From an uncultured Planococcus sp. (GTDB taxonomy: Bacteria; Bacillota; Bacilli; Bacillales_A; Planococcaceae), in NCBI GenBank assembly GCA_947493585.1, contig CANLRI010000001.1, forward strand, positions 496,001-560,000: DNA of 64,000 nucleotides, given 5' to 3'. Below are positions 33,236 through 41,611 of this stretch, piece by piece (within the stretch, counting starts at the first letter, position 1; the number at the start of each line of letters is the position of its first letter). A program made the translations under genes and the position numbers. The notes under the pieces are model-generated. The model saw only the letters and a program-made list of their open reading frames with translations. It made no database searches and had not been told where the DNA came from.

Positions 33236-33279
33236 AACGCCCGAAAAGCTGCAGGAATCCAGCTTCTCGGGCGCTTTTT
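33236..33279. terminator. Bidirectional terminator
   Basis: AACGCCCGAAAAGCT pairs with AGCTTCTCGGGCG, one mismatch, then a T run. Confidence 0.88.
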
Positions 33280-33294
33280 AAAACGCCATTAATT

Positions 33295-33621
33295 TTAAAC
33301 TTCGAAATACAAGTGCTTATGGAGGCTGCAGCCGGGATTAAAGGCGGCGGCGCATTGAGGGCAGGCAGAAGCACAATCAAGATAATCACGGATGGATAGT
33401 TCATGGCCGCATGCCCCGCATAAAATCGCTTTTTCGTGAAACTGCTCTTTTGGCCAGACGGAGACATTGTTGCATCCGACTGCTTGATGGCATTCATAGC
33501 AAGGGAAATAATCTCCGCAGCAATGGAAGCGGATGGCGATCCGGTCGATTTCCGAATGGTAATGGCGGCAGCGGGTTTCAGCGTCGACATCGAGCCCGAT
33601 GACGTGGGGGCGTTCGCACAT
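33295..33621 (-). CDS. CHY zinc finger protein
   Basis: A 108-residue zinc protein rich in Cys/His pairs (CRHYHSE, HCCGDYFPCYECHQ, CGACGHE, CPQCAAAFNPGCSLH) matching the CHY zinc finger, named for its CHY residues. In eukaryotes the domain is in Pirh2; bacterial ones are uncharacterised, some tied to iron-sulfur or metal handling. Start 33621 has AAGGAG upstream. Confidence 0.88.
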   Translation of the reverse strand: MCERPHVIGLDVDAETRCRHYHSEIDRIAIRFHCCGDYFPCYECHQAVGCNNVSVWPKEQFHEKAILCGACGHELSIRDYLDCASACPQCAAAFNPGCSLHKHLYFEV

Positions 33622-33768
33622 ACACAGACACTCCTTACGAATTGGCATGTTTCTTCTATGCTACTATTAAATCAAGCTGGTGGCGAGTGCGGGGGAAGGC
33701 TGAAAATGGTCGCGAACGCTGGAAGCCTTTATAATAAGGATAAGTATTTTGAAGGAGGAGACGGGCCA

Positions 33769-34782
33769 ATGGTTAAGGAATTCGAAGATGAAGTCATGCG
33801 TGCGATGGATAAAGTGTTTGAAGATGAGATGAAAAAAGTGAGCGATACGCTCGAGCAGGATTTGCTGATCTCATTGATCGGTGAAGTCAATGCCGGGAAA
33901 TCGACGACGGTGAATAAAATCATCGGTGAAGATATTGCCAGCACTAACCCGATGCCTGGCGAAACGGTCAGCGTGGACCCTTATAATATCCGCGGCCTCG
34001 AAAACATCAAATTCATGGATACACCCGGGCTCAACGACCCGAATGATGAAAACCCCAAAAAAACATTGGAGTTCGTCCAGCAGTCGGATGTCGTGTTGTT
34101 TTTCCTGAACGCTGCGGGGACGGTCTTTTCAGATAGCGAAAAACAAAAGTTCTCCGAGATCGAAAAACATAATAAAGACATCCTCATTGTCCTCAATAAA
34201 ATCGATGCGGCAGAAGATATCCCATCGATCATCCGGTTCATCAAAGGGCACACAAACAATAAATACAAAGTGATTCCTGTGTCTTCCAAAACGGGAGAGA
34301 ACTTGGATTTGCTGAAAAAGGAAATTTTGCTGTTGCTGGAAAAGAAGGGGAAAGACCTGCTCTTCGCCAAAAGCATGAAAGAGAAATCGTCGGCTGCCAC
34401 ACGCTGGATCGTGGGGGCCGGGGTCTCAGCGGGAATCATCGGCGCCTCACCGATCCCAGGGTCGGACGTATTGCCGCTGACAACGCTGCAGGTCGGACTC
34501 ATCGTCAAACTGTCGAATCTGTACGATAAGCCTTTGACGAAAAAAGCGGCGAAAGACATGATCGTCATTACGGCCACGCAGACAATCGGCCATACCCTTT
34601 ACCGCCAGGCGTTGAAGTTCGTTCCGGGAGCAGGGTCGATCATCGGCGGAACAGTTGCGAGTTCTATGACACTGGCGCTCGGATACGGCGTGAAATATGC
34701 GTACGAAAACAATATCGCCATCGATTATGAAATGATCGGCAGCCTCTATGACAAGCTGAAAAAGCGAGAAAAGAATGCTTAA
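33769..34782 (+). CDS. Era-like GTPase with C-terminal DUF697 domain
   Basis: A 337-residue protein: N-terminal GTPase (Walker A GEVNAGKST, G3 DTPG, G4 NKID, G5 SSKTG) and, after residue 205, a hydrophobic DUF697-like region with SPIPGSDVLPLTTLQVGLIVKLSNLYD and VPGAGSIIGG, probably membrane-associated. GAAGGAGGAGACGGGCC fixes the start at 33769; the frame is open back to 33436 but that part overlaps the CHY gene. A TATAAT at 33730-33735 may be its -10 box. Function unknown. Confidence 0.88.
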   Translation: MVKEFEDEVMRAMDKVFEDEMKKVSDTLEQDLLISLIGEVNAGKSTTVNKIIGEDIASTNPMPGETVSVDPYNIRGLENIKFMDTPGLNDPNDENPKKTLEFVQQSDVVLFFLNAAGTVFSDSEKQKFSEIEKHNKDILIVLNKIDAAEDIPSIIRFIKGHTNNKYKVIPVSSKTGENLDLLKKEILLLLEKKGKDLLFAKSMKEKSSAATRWIVGAGVSAGIIGASPIPGSDVLPLTTLQVGLIVKLSNLYDKPLTKKAAKDMIVITATQTIGHTLYRQALKFVPGAGSIIGGTVASSMTLALGYGVKYAYENNIAIDYEMIGSLYDKLKKREKNA

Positions 34783-34790
34783 ACCACGTG

Positions 34791-34819
34791 GCCGCCCTTC
34801 GTTTTCAGGGCGGCTTTTT
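34791..34819 (+). terminator. Terminator after GTPase gene
   Basis: GCCGCCCT and AGGGCGGC arms then TTTTT. Confidence 0.88.
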
Positions 34820-34863
34820 GGGTTTGACACGGACATTGGACCGGAAATCTGGAGGTGGGAATC

Positions 34864-35544
34864 ATGAAAATCTTGGTAGTGGAAGATAACCCGAGTGTCA
34901 GCTCGATGCTTGAATTGTTTTTTTCAAAAGAGGGGCTTGAAGGTGAATTCGCTGGAGACGGGCTGGAAGGCTACCGAAAATTCCAGGAAGGGGATTTTGA
35001 CCTGCTGATCCTGGATTGGATGCTTCCAGGGATGGACGGCATCGCTTTATGCCGGAAAATCCGGGAGACAGGGAGTGAAGTCCCCATCATCATGCTTACA
35101 GCGAAAGACAGTGAATCCGACCAAGTGATCGGCTTTGAAATGGGAGCAGATGATTATGTGACCAAGCCATTCAGCCCTTTGACCTTGATGGCGCGCATCA
35201 AAGCGGTGACCAGAAGGGCGCGAAAAGGCGAAGCGGCCGAGGAGGGCATCCGCACCTCCCATTTCCATGTCAGAAAAGAAACACGCGAAGTCGTTAAAGA
35301 CGGCCAAGCGATCGATAATCTAACGCCGAAGGAATTCGATCTGCTGGTCTTTTTCCTGCAGCATCCAAAGCAAGTATTCAGCCGTGAGCAATTGCTTGAG
35401 CAAGTTTGGGGTTATCAGTTCTACGGCGATGAACGGACGGTAGACGTCCATATCAAACGGCTGCGCAAGAAAATTCCGGAAGGGGACCAGCTCTTCCATA
35501 CGGTGTGGGGAGTAGGTTATAAATTTGAAGAACTTGCGAGTTAA
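34864..35544 (+). CDS. cssR: OmpR-type response regulator, CssR-like
   Basis: A 226-residue regulator with receiver domain (phospho-acceptor Asp51 in LILDWMLPG, Lys101 in TKPF) and a winged-helix DNA-binding domain (LTPKEFDLLVFFLQ...VDVHIKRLRKKI). The start at 34864 has GGAGGTGGGAATC. It overlaps the kinase gene by 20 bases. The htrA-type protease downstream suggests the secretion-stress regulator CssR, which in B. subtilis activates htrA and htrB when misfolded exported proteins accumulate. Confidence 0.8.
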   Translation: MKILVVEDNPSVSSMLELFFSKEGLEGEFAGDGLEGYRKFQEGDFDLLILDWMLPGMDGIALCRKIRETGSEVPIIMLTAKDSESDQVIGFEMGADDYVTKPFSPLTLMARIKAVTRRARKGEAAEEGIRTSHFHVRKETREVVKDGQAIDNLTPKEFDLLVFFLQHPKQVFSREQLLEQVWGYQFYGDERTVDVHIKRLRKKIPEGDQLFHTVWGVGYKFEELAS

Positions 35545-36937
35545 GTATTTCTATCAATTGATCGCGAGCCATATGGGCGTCCTCGTGTTTGCGGTGGCTA
35601 TTTTAAGCACGTTGTTCATTTTTTACGGCGAGCGGGTGGCGTATTCGGACAAGGCCGAGGAGTTGGAGCGTTACGGCGAGCAAATCCTCCAAGAACTGGA
35701 ACAAGCGCGCCCAGGGACGGATCTGCAATCCTATGTAACGGTGCTTGAAGCGCAGAACATCAATTTCATCGTCTTCGACCAGCAAAGCCGGATCCTGTAT
35801 CCGATCAACGGCAATTTTCCGTCGGTCGAACTGACACCGGAGGAATGGAATGTCATCGAGCGCGGCGAAACCTTGGTCGTCTACCGGGATGTCGAACGCT
35901 TTGAGCGGTCGATGACATTCGTGGCGCTGCCATATGTTGAAGGCAGCACGCTGGCAGGAGGGGTGTTATTGGCTTCGCCTGTAAGCGGCATTCGTGAAAT
36001 GGTGACGGAATTGAACCGGACGCTGGTCGCAGTGATCGCCATTTCCTTGCCATTCGCCTTGCTGCTTAGCCTCTTGCTTGCCAAAATCCATGTAACGCGC
36101 CTGCAGCGTATGCGCAAAGCGACTTCGATGATCAGCGAAGGGCATTACCAAGTCAATTTGCCCGAATCGAATTTTGACGAATTCGGGGATTTGGCGCATG
36201 ACTTCAATGTCATGGCGGACAAATTGCAGCGCTCCAATGAAGAAATCGAACAGCTCGAAAACCGCAGACGACGCTTCATGGCGGATGTCTCGCATGAGAT
36301 GAGGACGCCGCTTACGACGATTGCGGGCATCATCGAAGGCTTGAAGAGCGGCATGATTGAGGAGGGGCAACGCGAAAAAGGCATCCGTCTGGTAAGTGAT
36401 GAGACAAAACGCCTTATGCGCCTCGTCAATGAAAACCTAGATTATGAGAAAATCCGGTCGAATCAAGTGACACTCATGAAAGAAGAAATTGAAGCGGCTG
36501 AGCTCCTGGAAATCATCCAAGAACAGCTGCAATTGCAGGCAGCCGAAAAAGGCGACCGCTTATTGATCGAAGCCGAGCCAGGTGAGATGATTTATGGGGA
36601 TATGGACCGTTTGATTCAAATCCTGGTAAATATCGTCAAAAACAGCATCCAATTCACCGATAACGGCGAGATCTACCTGCGTGCCCGTGCGGAATCCGGC
36701 GCATCTGTGCTGGAAGTGGAAGATACCGGTGACGGCATCGAGGTGGATGAACTGGAGATGATTTGGCGCCGCTTCTATAAAGCGGATATGTCACGTGGGA
36801 GCGGCCAGTTCGGGCTGGGCCTTTCCATCGTCCGCCAGTTGGTCAATTTGCACGACGGAGAAATCTCGGTAGAAAGCGAAAAAGGCAGCGGGACAAAATT
36901 CACGATCCGCCTGCCGCATAAGCCATCGAATAGTTGA
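35525..36937 (+). CDS. cssS: Sensor histidine kinase, CssS-like
   Basis: A 470-residue membrane kinase: helix at 12-34, extracytoplasmic sensor of about 130 residues, helix at 165-187, HAMP, then H-box with His257 (FMADVSHEMRTPL), N-box NIVKNSIQFTDNG, G1 DTGDGIE and G2 GLGLSIVRQ. The translation start is TTG 35525, inside the regulator gene, with only a weak ribosome site, so coupling to cssR is likely. Sensing of misfolded secreted protein is inferred from the htrA neighbour. Confidence 0.8.
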   Translation: MKNLRVKYFYQLIASHMGVLVFAVAILSTLFIFYGERVAYSDKAEELERYGEQILQELEQARPGTDLQSYVTVLEAQNINFIVFDQQSRILYPINGNFPSVELTPEEWNVIERGETLVVYRDVERFERSMTFVALPYVEGSTLAGGVLLASPVSGIREMVTELNRTLVAVIAISLPFALLLSLLLAKIHVTRLQRMRKATSMISEGHYQVNLPESNFDEFGDLAHDFNVMADKLQRSNEEIEQLENRRRRFMADVSHEMRTPLTTIAGIIEGLKSGMIEEGQREKGIRLVSDETKRLMRLVNENLDYEKIRSNQVTLMKEEIEAAELLEIIQEQLQLQAAEKGDRLLIEAEPGEMIYGDMDRLIQILVNIVKNSIQFTDNGEIYLRARAESGASVLEVEDTGDGIEVDELEMIWRRFYKADMSRGSGQFGLGLSIVRQLVNLHDGEISVESEKGSGTKFTIRLPHKPSNS

Positions 36938-36952
36938 TGAATACTTTGAAAG

Positions 36953-36979
36953 CCTGCCGGTTGTCCCGGCAGGTTTTTT
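36953..36979 (+). terminator. Terminator of cssRS-like operon
   Basis: CCTGCCGG and CCGGCAGG arms then a T run. Confidence 0.88.
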
Positions 36980-37115
36980 GGCGTCTAGTGGCCTCGAAAA
37001 GTTTACATTTCTGTTGCATGTTTGGTCATAATTTTTTCATATCTGCTTTGTATGATAAGAATATCGAAAGCCACAAGGCAAACGACAAACAATCTTTAAA
37101 GGGGATGGAACAATA

Positions 37116-38291
37116 ATGGGCTACTACAATACAACACGGCAAAACAATCATAAAAATCCGTGGAAACGCTATATGGCTTCCAGTTTCGGAGGCGTATTGG
37201 CAGGCGCGTTGCTCGTGGGCACGATAGCCACCGGAACTGACCTGGGTGAAACACAATCTGCCACTGCTGGCGTCCAAACGAGTGAGCTGCAAAGCGACTC
37301 GGCGATTGTCACGACAGACGTCACAGAAACCGTTGACGCGACTGCAGATGCAGTGGTCGGCGTCTCTAACTTGCAAGCAGGAAATAATCCATTTGCGCAA
37401 ACCTCTACACAAGAAGCAGGAGCAGGATCTGGTGTCATCTATAAAAAACAAGGGGACGAGGCATTTGTTGTCACGAACCATCACGTAGTGGAAGGCGCTG
37501 AACAAGTCGTCGTGACTTTGGCGAATGGAGAAGAGCTTGAAGCGGAAGTGCTCGGTTCAGATGTCTGGACAGACCTCGCTGTCCTAAAAGTACCTGGGGC
37601 GCAGATTGAAACTATCGCAGAGTTCGGCGATTCCTCTGTGTTGAAATCAGGTGAGCCGGTCATTGCAATCGGTAATCCACTTGGCCTTCAGTTCTCGGGA
37701 TCGGTAACGACCGGCGTCATTTCGGGGACGGAACGATCGATTCCGATCGATATCAATAAAGACGGCCAGGAAGACTGGCAGTCCGAAGTGCTTCAAACTG
37801 ATGCCGCGATCAATCCCGGGAACAGCGGCGGTGCATTATTGAATGCACAGGGCCAAGTCATCGGCATCAACTCGATGAAAATCGCACAGGATGCAGTGGA
37901 AGGCATCGGGCTTGCCATTCCAATCAATTCTGCGATCCCGATTATCTCAGAACTTGAAGGAGAAGGGGAAGTTTCCCGCCCGTCTCTAGGAGTCGCATTG
38001 CTTGAATTGGAACAGATACCTGCAGAAATCAGAAATGCGGAATTGAATCTTCCGGGTGAAGTGGAAGACGGCATTGTCGTCCAATCAGTACAGGAAGGAT
38101 CTGGCGCAGCTGAAGCGGGGATCGAAGCAAAAGATACCATCGTTGAATTGAACGGCCAAGCTGTCTCTTCTGTTTTGGAACTTCGCCAATATCTCTATAC
38201 GGAAGTGAAAGAACAAGGGACTGTGACGATCAAAGCTTATCGGAACGGTGAATTGAAAACATTTGAAGTCGAGTTGAGTGAGCAAATCTAA
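37116..38291 (+). CDS. htrA: HtrA-like membrane-anchored serine protease with PDZ domain
   Basis: A 391-residue DegP/HtrA protease. Helix at about 22-40 anchors it; then a low-complexity linker rich in Thr/Ser/Ala; the trypsin-like domain has His123 (TNHHVVEGA), Asp153 (WTDLAVL) and Ser237 (NPGNSGGAL); a PDZ domain covers the last 100 residues (DGIVVQSVQEGSGAAEAGI). It degrades or refolds proteins outside the membrane. The two-component system encoded just before it is the probable regulator. Confidence 0.92.
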   Translation: MGYYNTTRQNNHKNPWKRYMASSFGGVLAGALLVGTIATGTDLGETQSATAGVQTSELQSDSAIVTTDVTETVDATADAVVGVSNLQAGNNPFAQTSTQEAGAGSGVIYKKQGDEAFVVTNHHVVEGAEQVVVTLANGEELEAEVLGSDVWTDLAVLKVPGAQIETIAEFGDSSVLKSGEPVIAIGNPLGLQFSGSVTTGVISGTERSIPIDINKDGQEDWQSEVLQTDAAINPGNSGGALLNAQGQVIGINSMKIAQDAVEGIGLAIPINSAIPIISELEGEGEVSRPSLGVALLELEQIPAEIRNAELNLPGEVEDGIVVQSVQEGSGAAEAGIEAKDTIVELNGQAVSSVLELRQYLYTEVKEQGTVTIKAYRNGELKTFEVELSEQI

Positions 38292-38300
38292 GGACATACA

Positions 38301-38338
38301 AAAAAGCGGCAGACAGGATTTCCTGTCTGCCGCTTTTT
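38301..38338. terminator. Bidirectional terminator
   Basis: AAAAAGCGGCAGACAGG with its exact complement around a 4-base loop. Confidence 0.92.
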
Positions 38339-38358
38339 ACATGAAGTCGGTATCGCCC

Positions 38359-38586
38359 TTAATTTCCGAACAAGCCAAACCAGTCAAACCCGATAGCAAA
38401 TCCAACAATCACCAAAACTGCGATGGCGAAGATGATCAACCCAAGCTGCAACGGCGGATAGCCTGTTTTCTTCGGCTCTTCAAGACCTTCCTTTGCTGTC
38501 GATGGCTTGTTCTCTACTTCTTGTTTACTCGCTTTCATGTATTCCTGTTCCCTGTCTTTGTCCGTGTGGTTGTTTTTATTATCCAT
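38359..38586 (-). CDS. Small tail-anchored membrane protein, unknown function
   Basis: A 75-residue protein: first 40 residues highly charged (MDNKNNHTDKDREQEYMKAS), then one hydrophobic helix about 47-70 that ends near the C-terminus. I do not recognise it. AGAGGAGGAAATGA before the ATG supports translation. Convergent with htrA, 67 bases downstream of the PfpI gene's stop on the same strand. Confidence 0.65.
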   Translation of the reverse strand: MDNKNNHTDKDREQEYMKASKQEVENKPSTAKEGLEEPKKTGYPPLQLGLIIFAIAVLVIVGFAIGFDWFGLFGN

Positions 38587-38653
38587 TTCATTTCCTCCTC
38601 TAATAGTTGGTATCGGTATACAGTTTATTGCTTTATGCGAGTGATCAGCCCGA

Positions 38654-39349
38654 CTACTTGTCGAGTGGGTGCTCTTCCAATTCAGTTAGCTTCTTCGCCA
38701 GTTCGCGGCCGAATGCTTGTGAGGAACCGGGATCGCGGCCAGTTAAGAGTCGGTCGCTGCCCCAGACAAAGTATTCATCTTGGCCATCGCCCTTGTCATA
38801 TTGGGCAATTTTGGCCATTTCATCTTCGAGGCTGAACGGCAATAGCCCATCGACTTCTTCAGGTTCCATATCGTTTGGATACCCTGTCACTTTCAATCCT
38901 TGCAATAAGGGCTTGCCGTCTTTCGTTTTTGTGAAAACGAGCGGAGCCGGCCCGTGGCAGACAGCAGAAACGATGCCGCCAGTTTCGTGTACGATATTGA
39001 TGATGGCGTGCAGATTTTCATCATGCGCTAAGTCGAACATCGCGCCGTGGCCGCCAACGATCATAATGGCATCATAATCACTTGCCCGGACATCGACGAC
39101 CGGTGTCGTCTTATCTGCGATACCAGAATCGTATAATTTGTTGTATTTGCCTTCGGGGTCATAAGCTTTATCGAGGCTTAAAGGATCGACGACTGGTTTG
39201 CCGCCGTCAAGAGAAGCGAGCCCTACCGAGTGGCCTGCTTTTTCAAGTTCCGATAAGGGCTCGAATAATTCTTCTGCCCACCAGCCAGTTACGTAATTAT
39301 GTTCTTCGTTCGAATAGCCGCTTGATAATACTGCCAATACTTTTGCCAT
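38654..39349 (-). CDS. DJ-1/PfpI family protein (Hsp31-like)
   Basis: A 231-residue class I glutamine-amidotransferase-fold protein. Nucleophile elbow AVCHGPAPLVF holds the catalytic Cys with adjacent His, and IMIVGGHGAMFDL holds the acidic partner region. The insertion pattern matches the Hsp31 group, which has glyoxalase III or protein-protecting activity under carbonyl stress. A SigB-like promoter (39393-39417) precedes it. Confidence 0.85.
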   Translation of the reverse strand: MAKVLAVLSSGYSNEEHNYVTGWWAEELFEPLSELEKAGHSVGLASLDGGKPVVDPLSLDKAYDPEGKYNKLYDSGIADKTTPVVDVRASDYDAIMIVGGHGAMFDLAHDENLHAIINIVHETGGIVSAVCHGPAPLVFTKTKDGKPLLQGLKVTGYPNDMEPEEVDGLLPFSLEDEMAKIAQYDKGDGQDEYFVWGSDRLLTGRDPGSSQAFGRELAKKLTELEEHPLDK

Positions 39350-39392
39350 TTGGATATCCTCTCCATTTCTTTACAAAACTCTTGTTGTACAT

Positions 39393-39417
39393 TTACCCTT
39401 TAACGGATTCCTGAAAC
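39393..39417 (-). promoter_or_regulatory. SigB-type promoter of the PfpI gene
   Basis: Reading the minus strand: GTTTCA, 13-bp spacer, GGGTAA, 44 bases before the start codon. Both boxes are close to the SigB consensus GTTTAA/GGGTAT. Confidence 0.6.
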
Positions 39418-39497
39418 TTCCAGAAGTTACCGGTTTTGGGTGTGTGGCAAGTTGTGCTAAAATAATATGAGTAAAAATTTGAGGTGAACTAATTTAT

Positions 39498-40271
39498 ATG
39501 GAGAAAATGGAAGTGAATACACAGATTCAGTTGCTTGAAGCCATGTTAGACGGCAGCAAAGTCGGCACTATCGTCACGGATCCTGAAAAAGAAGATAATC
39601 CAATTATTTATGCAAACCATACTTTTACAGAAATGACCGGCTATGGTAAAGAAGAACTCTTAGGCCGCAACTGTCGTTTCCTGCAAGGGCGGGAAACGGC
39701 TGCTGATGCAGTGGACCAAATTCGGCAAGCCATTAAGGACCAAGAGAAAACGACAGTGGTTTTGCGCAATTACCGAAAAGACGGAACGCCGTTTTGGAAC
39801 CGCCTGGCAATAGCTCCTGTAACAGTCGAAGAAAAGCTCTATTTTATCGGCACCCAGACGGATATCACCATTGAAAAAATGCAGCAGGAAGCGATTGACG
39901 AAAATGAAAGCGAAATAGAAAAGCTGATGCTTCCAATTTTATCGATACAGCCAAACGTTGCTACAGTTGCATTGGTTGGAACGATGAACTTGCAGCGTTT
40001 TGAAGCATTGAAAGTGAAATTATGCGAATATGTCAGCGAGCATCGGATTGAGCATGCACTTCTCGATATTACAGGATTGACGTGGAACGAAGAATCTCCG
40101 CTCCATTGGTTCACCCAGATTTGCGAAGCGCTCCGCATTATGGGGAGCCATATGTACATCACCGGGGTGACTCCACAAGCGGCTACTGAATTGGTGCGTG
40201 ATTTGGACAGGGACAATATGCTGAAAACTTATTCAAGCATCGAGAAGGCTTTAGCTGATATTAACGAATAG
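39498..40271 (+). CDS. LOV-STAS blue-light receptor, YtvA-like
   Basis: A 257-residue photoreceptor. LOV domain at about residues 15-120 with the flavin-adduct Cys59 in GRNCRFLQG and the FMN-contact residues of FWNRLAIAPV; a linker helix; then a STAS domain from about 145. In B. subtilis YtvA enters the stressosome and raises SigB activity in blue light. The start at 39498 has GAGGTG upstream at long spacing. It is divergent from the SigB-type PfpI gene. Confidence 0.9.
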   Translation: MEKMEVNTQIQLLEAMLDGSKVGTIVTDPEKEDNPIIYANHTFTEMTGYGKEELLGRNCRFLQGRETAADAVDQIRQAIKDQEKTTVVLRNYRKDGTPFWNRLAIAPVTVEEKLYFIGTQTDITIEKMQQEAIDENESEIEKLMLPILSIQPNVATVALVGTMNLQRFEALKVKLCEYVSEHRIEHALLDITGLTWNEESPLHWFTQICEALRIMGSHMYITGVTPQAATELVRDLDRDNMLKTYSSIEKALADINE

Positions 40272-40289
40272 AATAGCGTTTCGATAGGG

Positions 40290-40317
40290 CCTCATTCATT
40301 TGGAATGAGGTTTTTTT
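40290..40317 (+). terminator. Terminator after LOV-STAS gene
   Basis: CCTCATTC and GAATGAGG arms then seven T. Confidence 0.88.
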
Positions 40318-40447
40318 ATACGATTCCATTGCAAGGAATTTTGGGTTTTTTGTAAGGATAGGCATATAACTAGGAAATGAAAGTTCCAATTTTTCCAAGG
40401 AAGCGATAAGTTCACAGGACAGAAGCATTGAACGGGGCGGGTTCCCC

Positions 40448-40549
40448 ATGCGCCGGATCTTTAAACGGGCAGACGAAAAAGCCTTTATAGTGTATTTCTC
40501 TACGCTGTGGAAAAAGTCGTTCTATCCACCTGTAAAAGAAACGATTTAA
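40448..40549 (+). CDS. Possible 33-residue microprotein
   Basis: A short frame MRRIFKRADEKAFIVYF... ending 3 bases before a strong terminator. The 323-base gap between the LOV-STAS gene and the SDR gene holds nothing else I can name. Basic and aromatic composition is compatible with a real peptide, but the upstream GGGGCGGG is a poor ribosome site, and I know no homologue. Confidence 0.2.
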   Translation: MRRIFKRADEKAFIVYFSTLWKKSFYPPVKETI

Positions 40550-40552
40550 AGA

Positions 40553-40579
40553 GCCGGCCACTTCGAGTGGCCGGCTTTT
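40553..40579. terminator. Bidirectional terminator
   Basis: GCCGGCCAC and GTGGCCGGC arms with a TTCGA loop and T/A flanks; serves the SDR gene on the minus strand. Confidence 0.9.
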
Positions 40580-40594
40580 AATCTGTTCGATCTT

Positions 40595-41470
40595 TTATGA
40601 AGTAATAAAGTCTCCGCCATTCACATGGATTGCTTGCCCGGTCACATAAGTAGAATCGGTGGAGGCAAGGTAAACGTATGCGGGAGCAAGTTCGGACGGT
40701 TGCCCTCGCCGTTCTAACGGTGTGTCTTCGCCTTGCTTACCGGATTTTTCGGCGTTGAATGTGGCAGGGATCAACGGCGTCCAAATTGGGCCTGGCGCAA
40801 CTGAATTGACACGGATGCCCTGTTCACTTACGTTGGCGGCCAATGAACGCGTAAAGCTGGTGATGGCACCTTTTGTGGATGAATAATCAATGAGTGCCGG
40901 CGATCCGCGATAAGCTGTTACCGACGAAGTATTGATGATGGTATCGCCTTTAGAGAGGTGCGGCAAAGCAGCTTGGGACAAATAAAACATGCTGTAAATA
41001 TTCGTTTCGAAAGTTTCGTGCAATTGTTCCGGGCTGATATCCAGGAAATCTTCTGTCGGGAATTGCTTGCCCGCATTGTTGACAAGAATATTCAATTGCC
41101 CGAACTCGGCGATGACGTCCACGACCAATTGGTGGCAGTTTTCCACTTGGCTTACGTCCGTTGCATATTTTTGCGCTTCAGCACCATAAGCTTTTACGGT
41201 TTCGATGGTTTTATCCGCATCATCGTGTTCATCCAAATAGGCGATGGCAATGTGTGCGCCTTCCTTCGCATAAGCGATTGCAACGGCGCGGCCGATTCCG
41301 CTGTCGCCGCCTGTAATCAACGCGACTTTTCCTTCAAGCTTGCCTGCACCCTTGTAATTTTCGTCATCATATATTGGTTCTGGGGACATTTCACTTTCTA
41401 TCCCAGGCTGATGATCCTGCTCTTGCGGGTCGATTTGGTCGTGAATTTTTTCGTATTTATCTTTTGACAT
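40595..41470 (-). CDS. Short-chain dehydrogenase/reductase, general stress type
   Basis: A 291-residue SDR with an N-terminal extension of 45 hydrophilic residues. NAD(P) motif TGGDSGIGRAVA, NNAGKQ, catalytic Ser (INTSSVTAYRG) and YSSTK. This extended form is that of B. subtilis general stress proteins YdaD/YhdF/YhxC. The substrate is unknown. The SigB-like promoter at 41506-41530 fits a stress role. Confidence 0.9.
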   Translation of the reverse strand: MSKDKYEKIHDQIDPQEQDHQPGIESEMSPEPIYDDENYKGAGKLEGKVALITGGDSGIGRAVAIAYAKEGAHIAIAYLDEHDDADKTIETVKAYGAEAQKYATDVSQVENCHQLVVDVIAEFGQLNILVNNAGKQFPTEDFLDISPEQLHETFETNIYSMFYLSQAALPHLSKGDTIINTSSVTAYRGSPALIDYSSTKGAITSFTRSLAANVSEQGIRVNSVAPGPIWTPLIPATFNAEKSGKQGEDTPLERRGQPSELAPAYVYLASTDSTYVTGQAIHVNGGDFITS

Positions 41471-41505
41471 GTAAATGTCCTCCTCGAGTTAGATATAGGG
41501 TAATT

Positions 41506-41530
41506 ATTCCCGTTCCGATTCGGGCTAAAC
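41506..41530 (-). promoter_or_regulatory. SigB-type promoter of the SDR gene
   Basis: Reading the minus strand: GTTTAG, 13-bp spacer, GGGAAT, about 36 bases before the start codon. Close to SigB consensus in both boxes. Confidence 0.65.
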
Positions 41531-41574
41531 GCGAAGAATTTTATCGTTACTCAAGTCTTCAAGCACACATCAAA

Positions 41575-41606
41575 AAACCAGCCGGAGAAGATTCTCTGGC
41601 TGGTTT
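41575..41606. terminator. Stem-loop terminator after SOD gene
   Basis: AAACCAGCC and GGCTGGTTT arms; read on the minus strand it follows the sodC stop directly and ends in a T run. Confidence 0.8.
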
Positions 41607-41611
41607 GGCGT

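Noticed and set aside
33436..33768. Upstream extension of the GTPase frame
   Set aside because: It would overlap the whole CHY zinc finger gene; the GAAGGAGGAG site at 33751-33760 sets the start at 33769.
33981..34577. 198-codon minus-strand frame
   Set aside because: Antisense to the GTPase gene, no ribosome site and serine-rich shadow composition.
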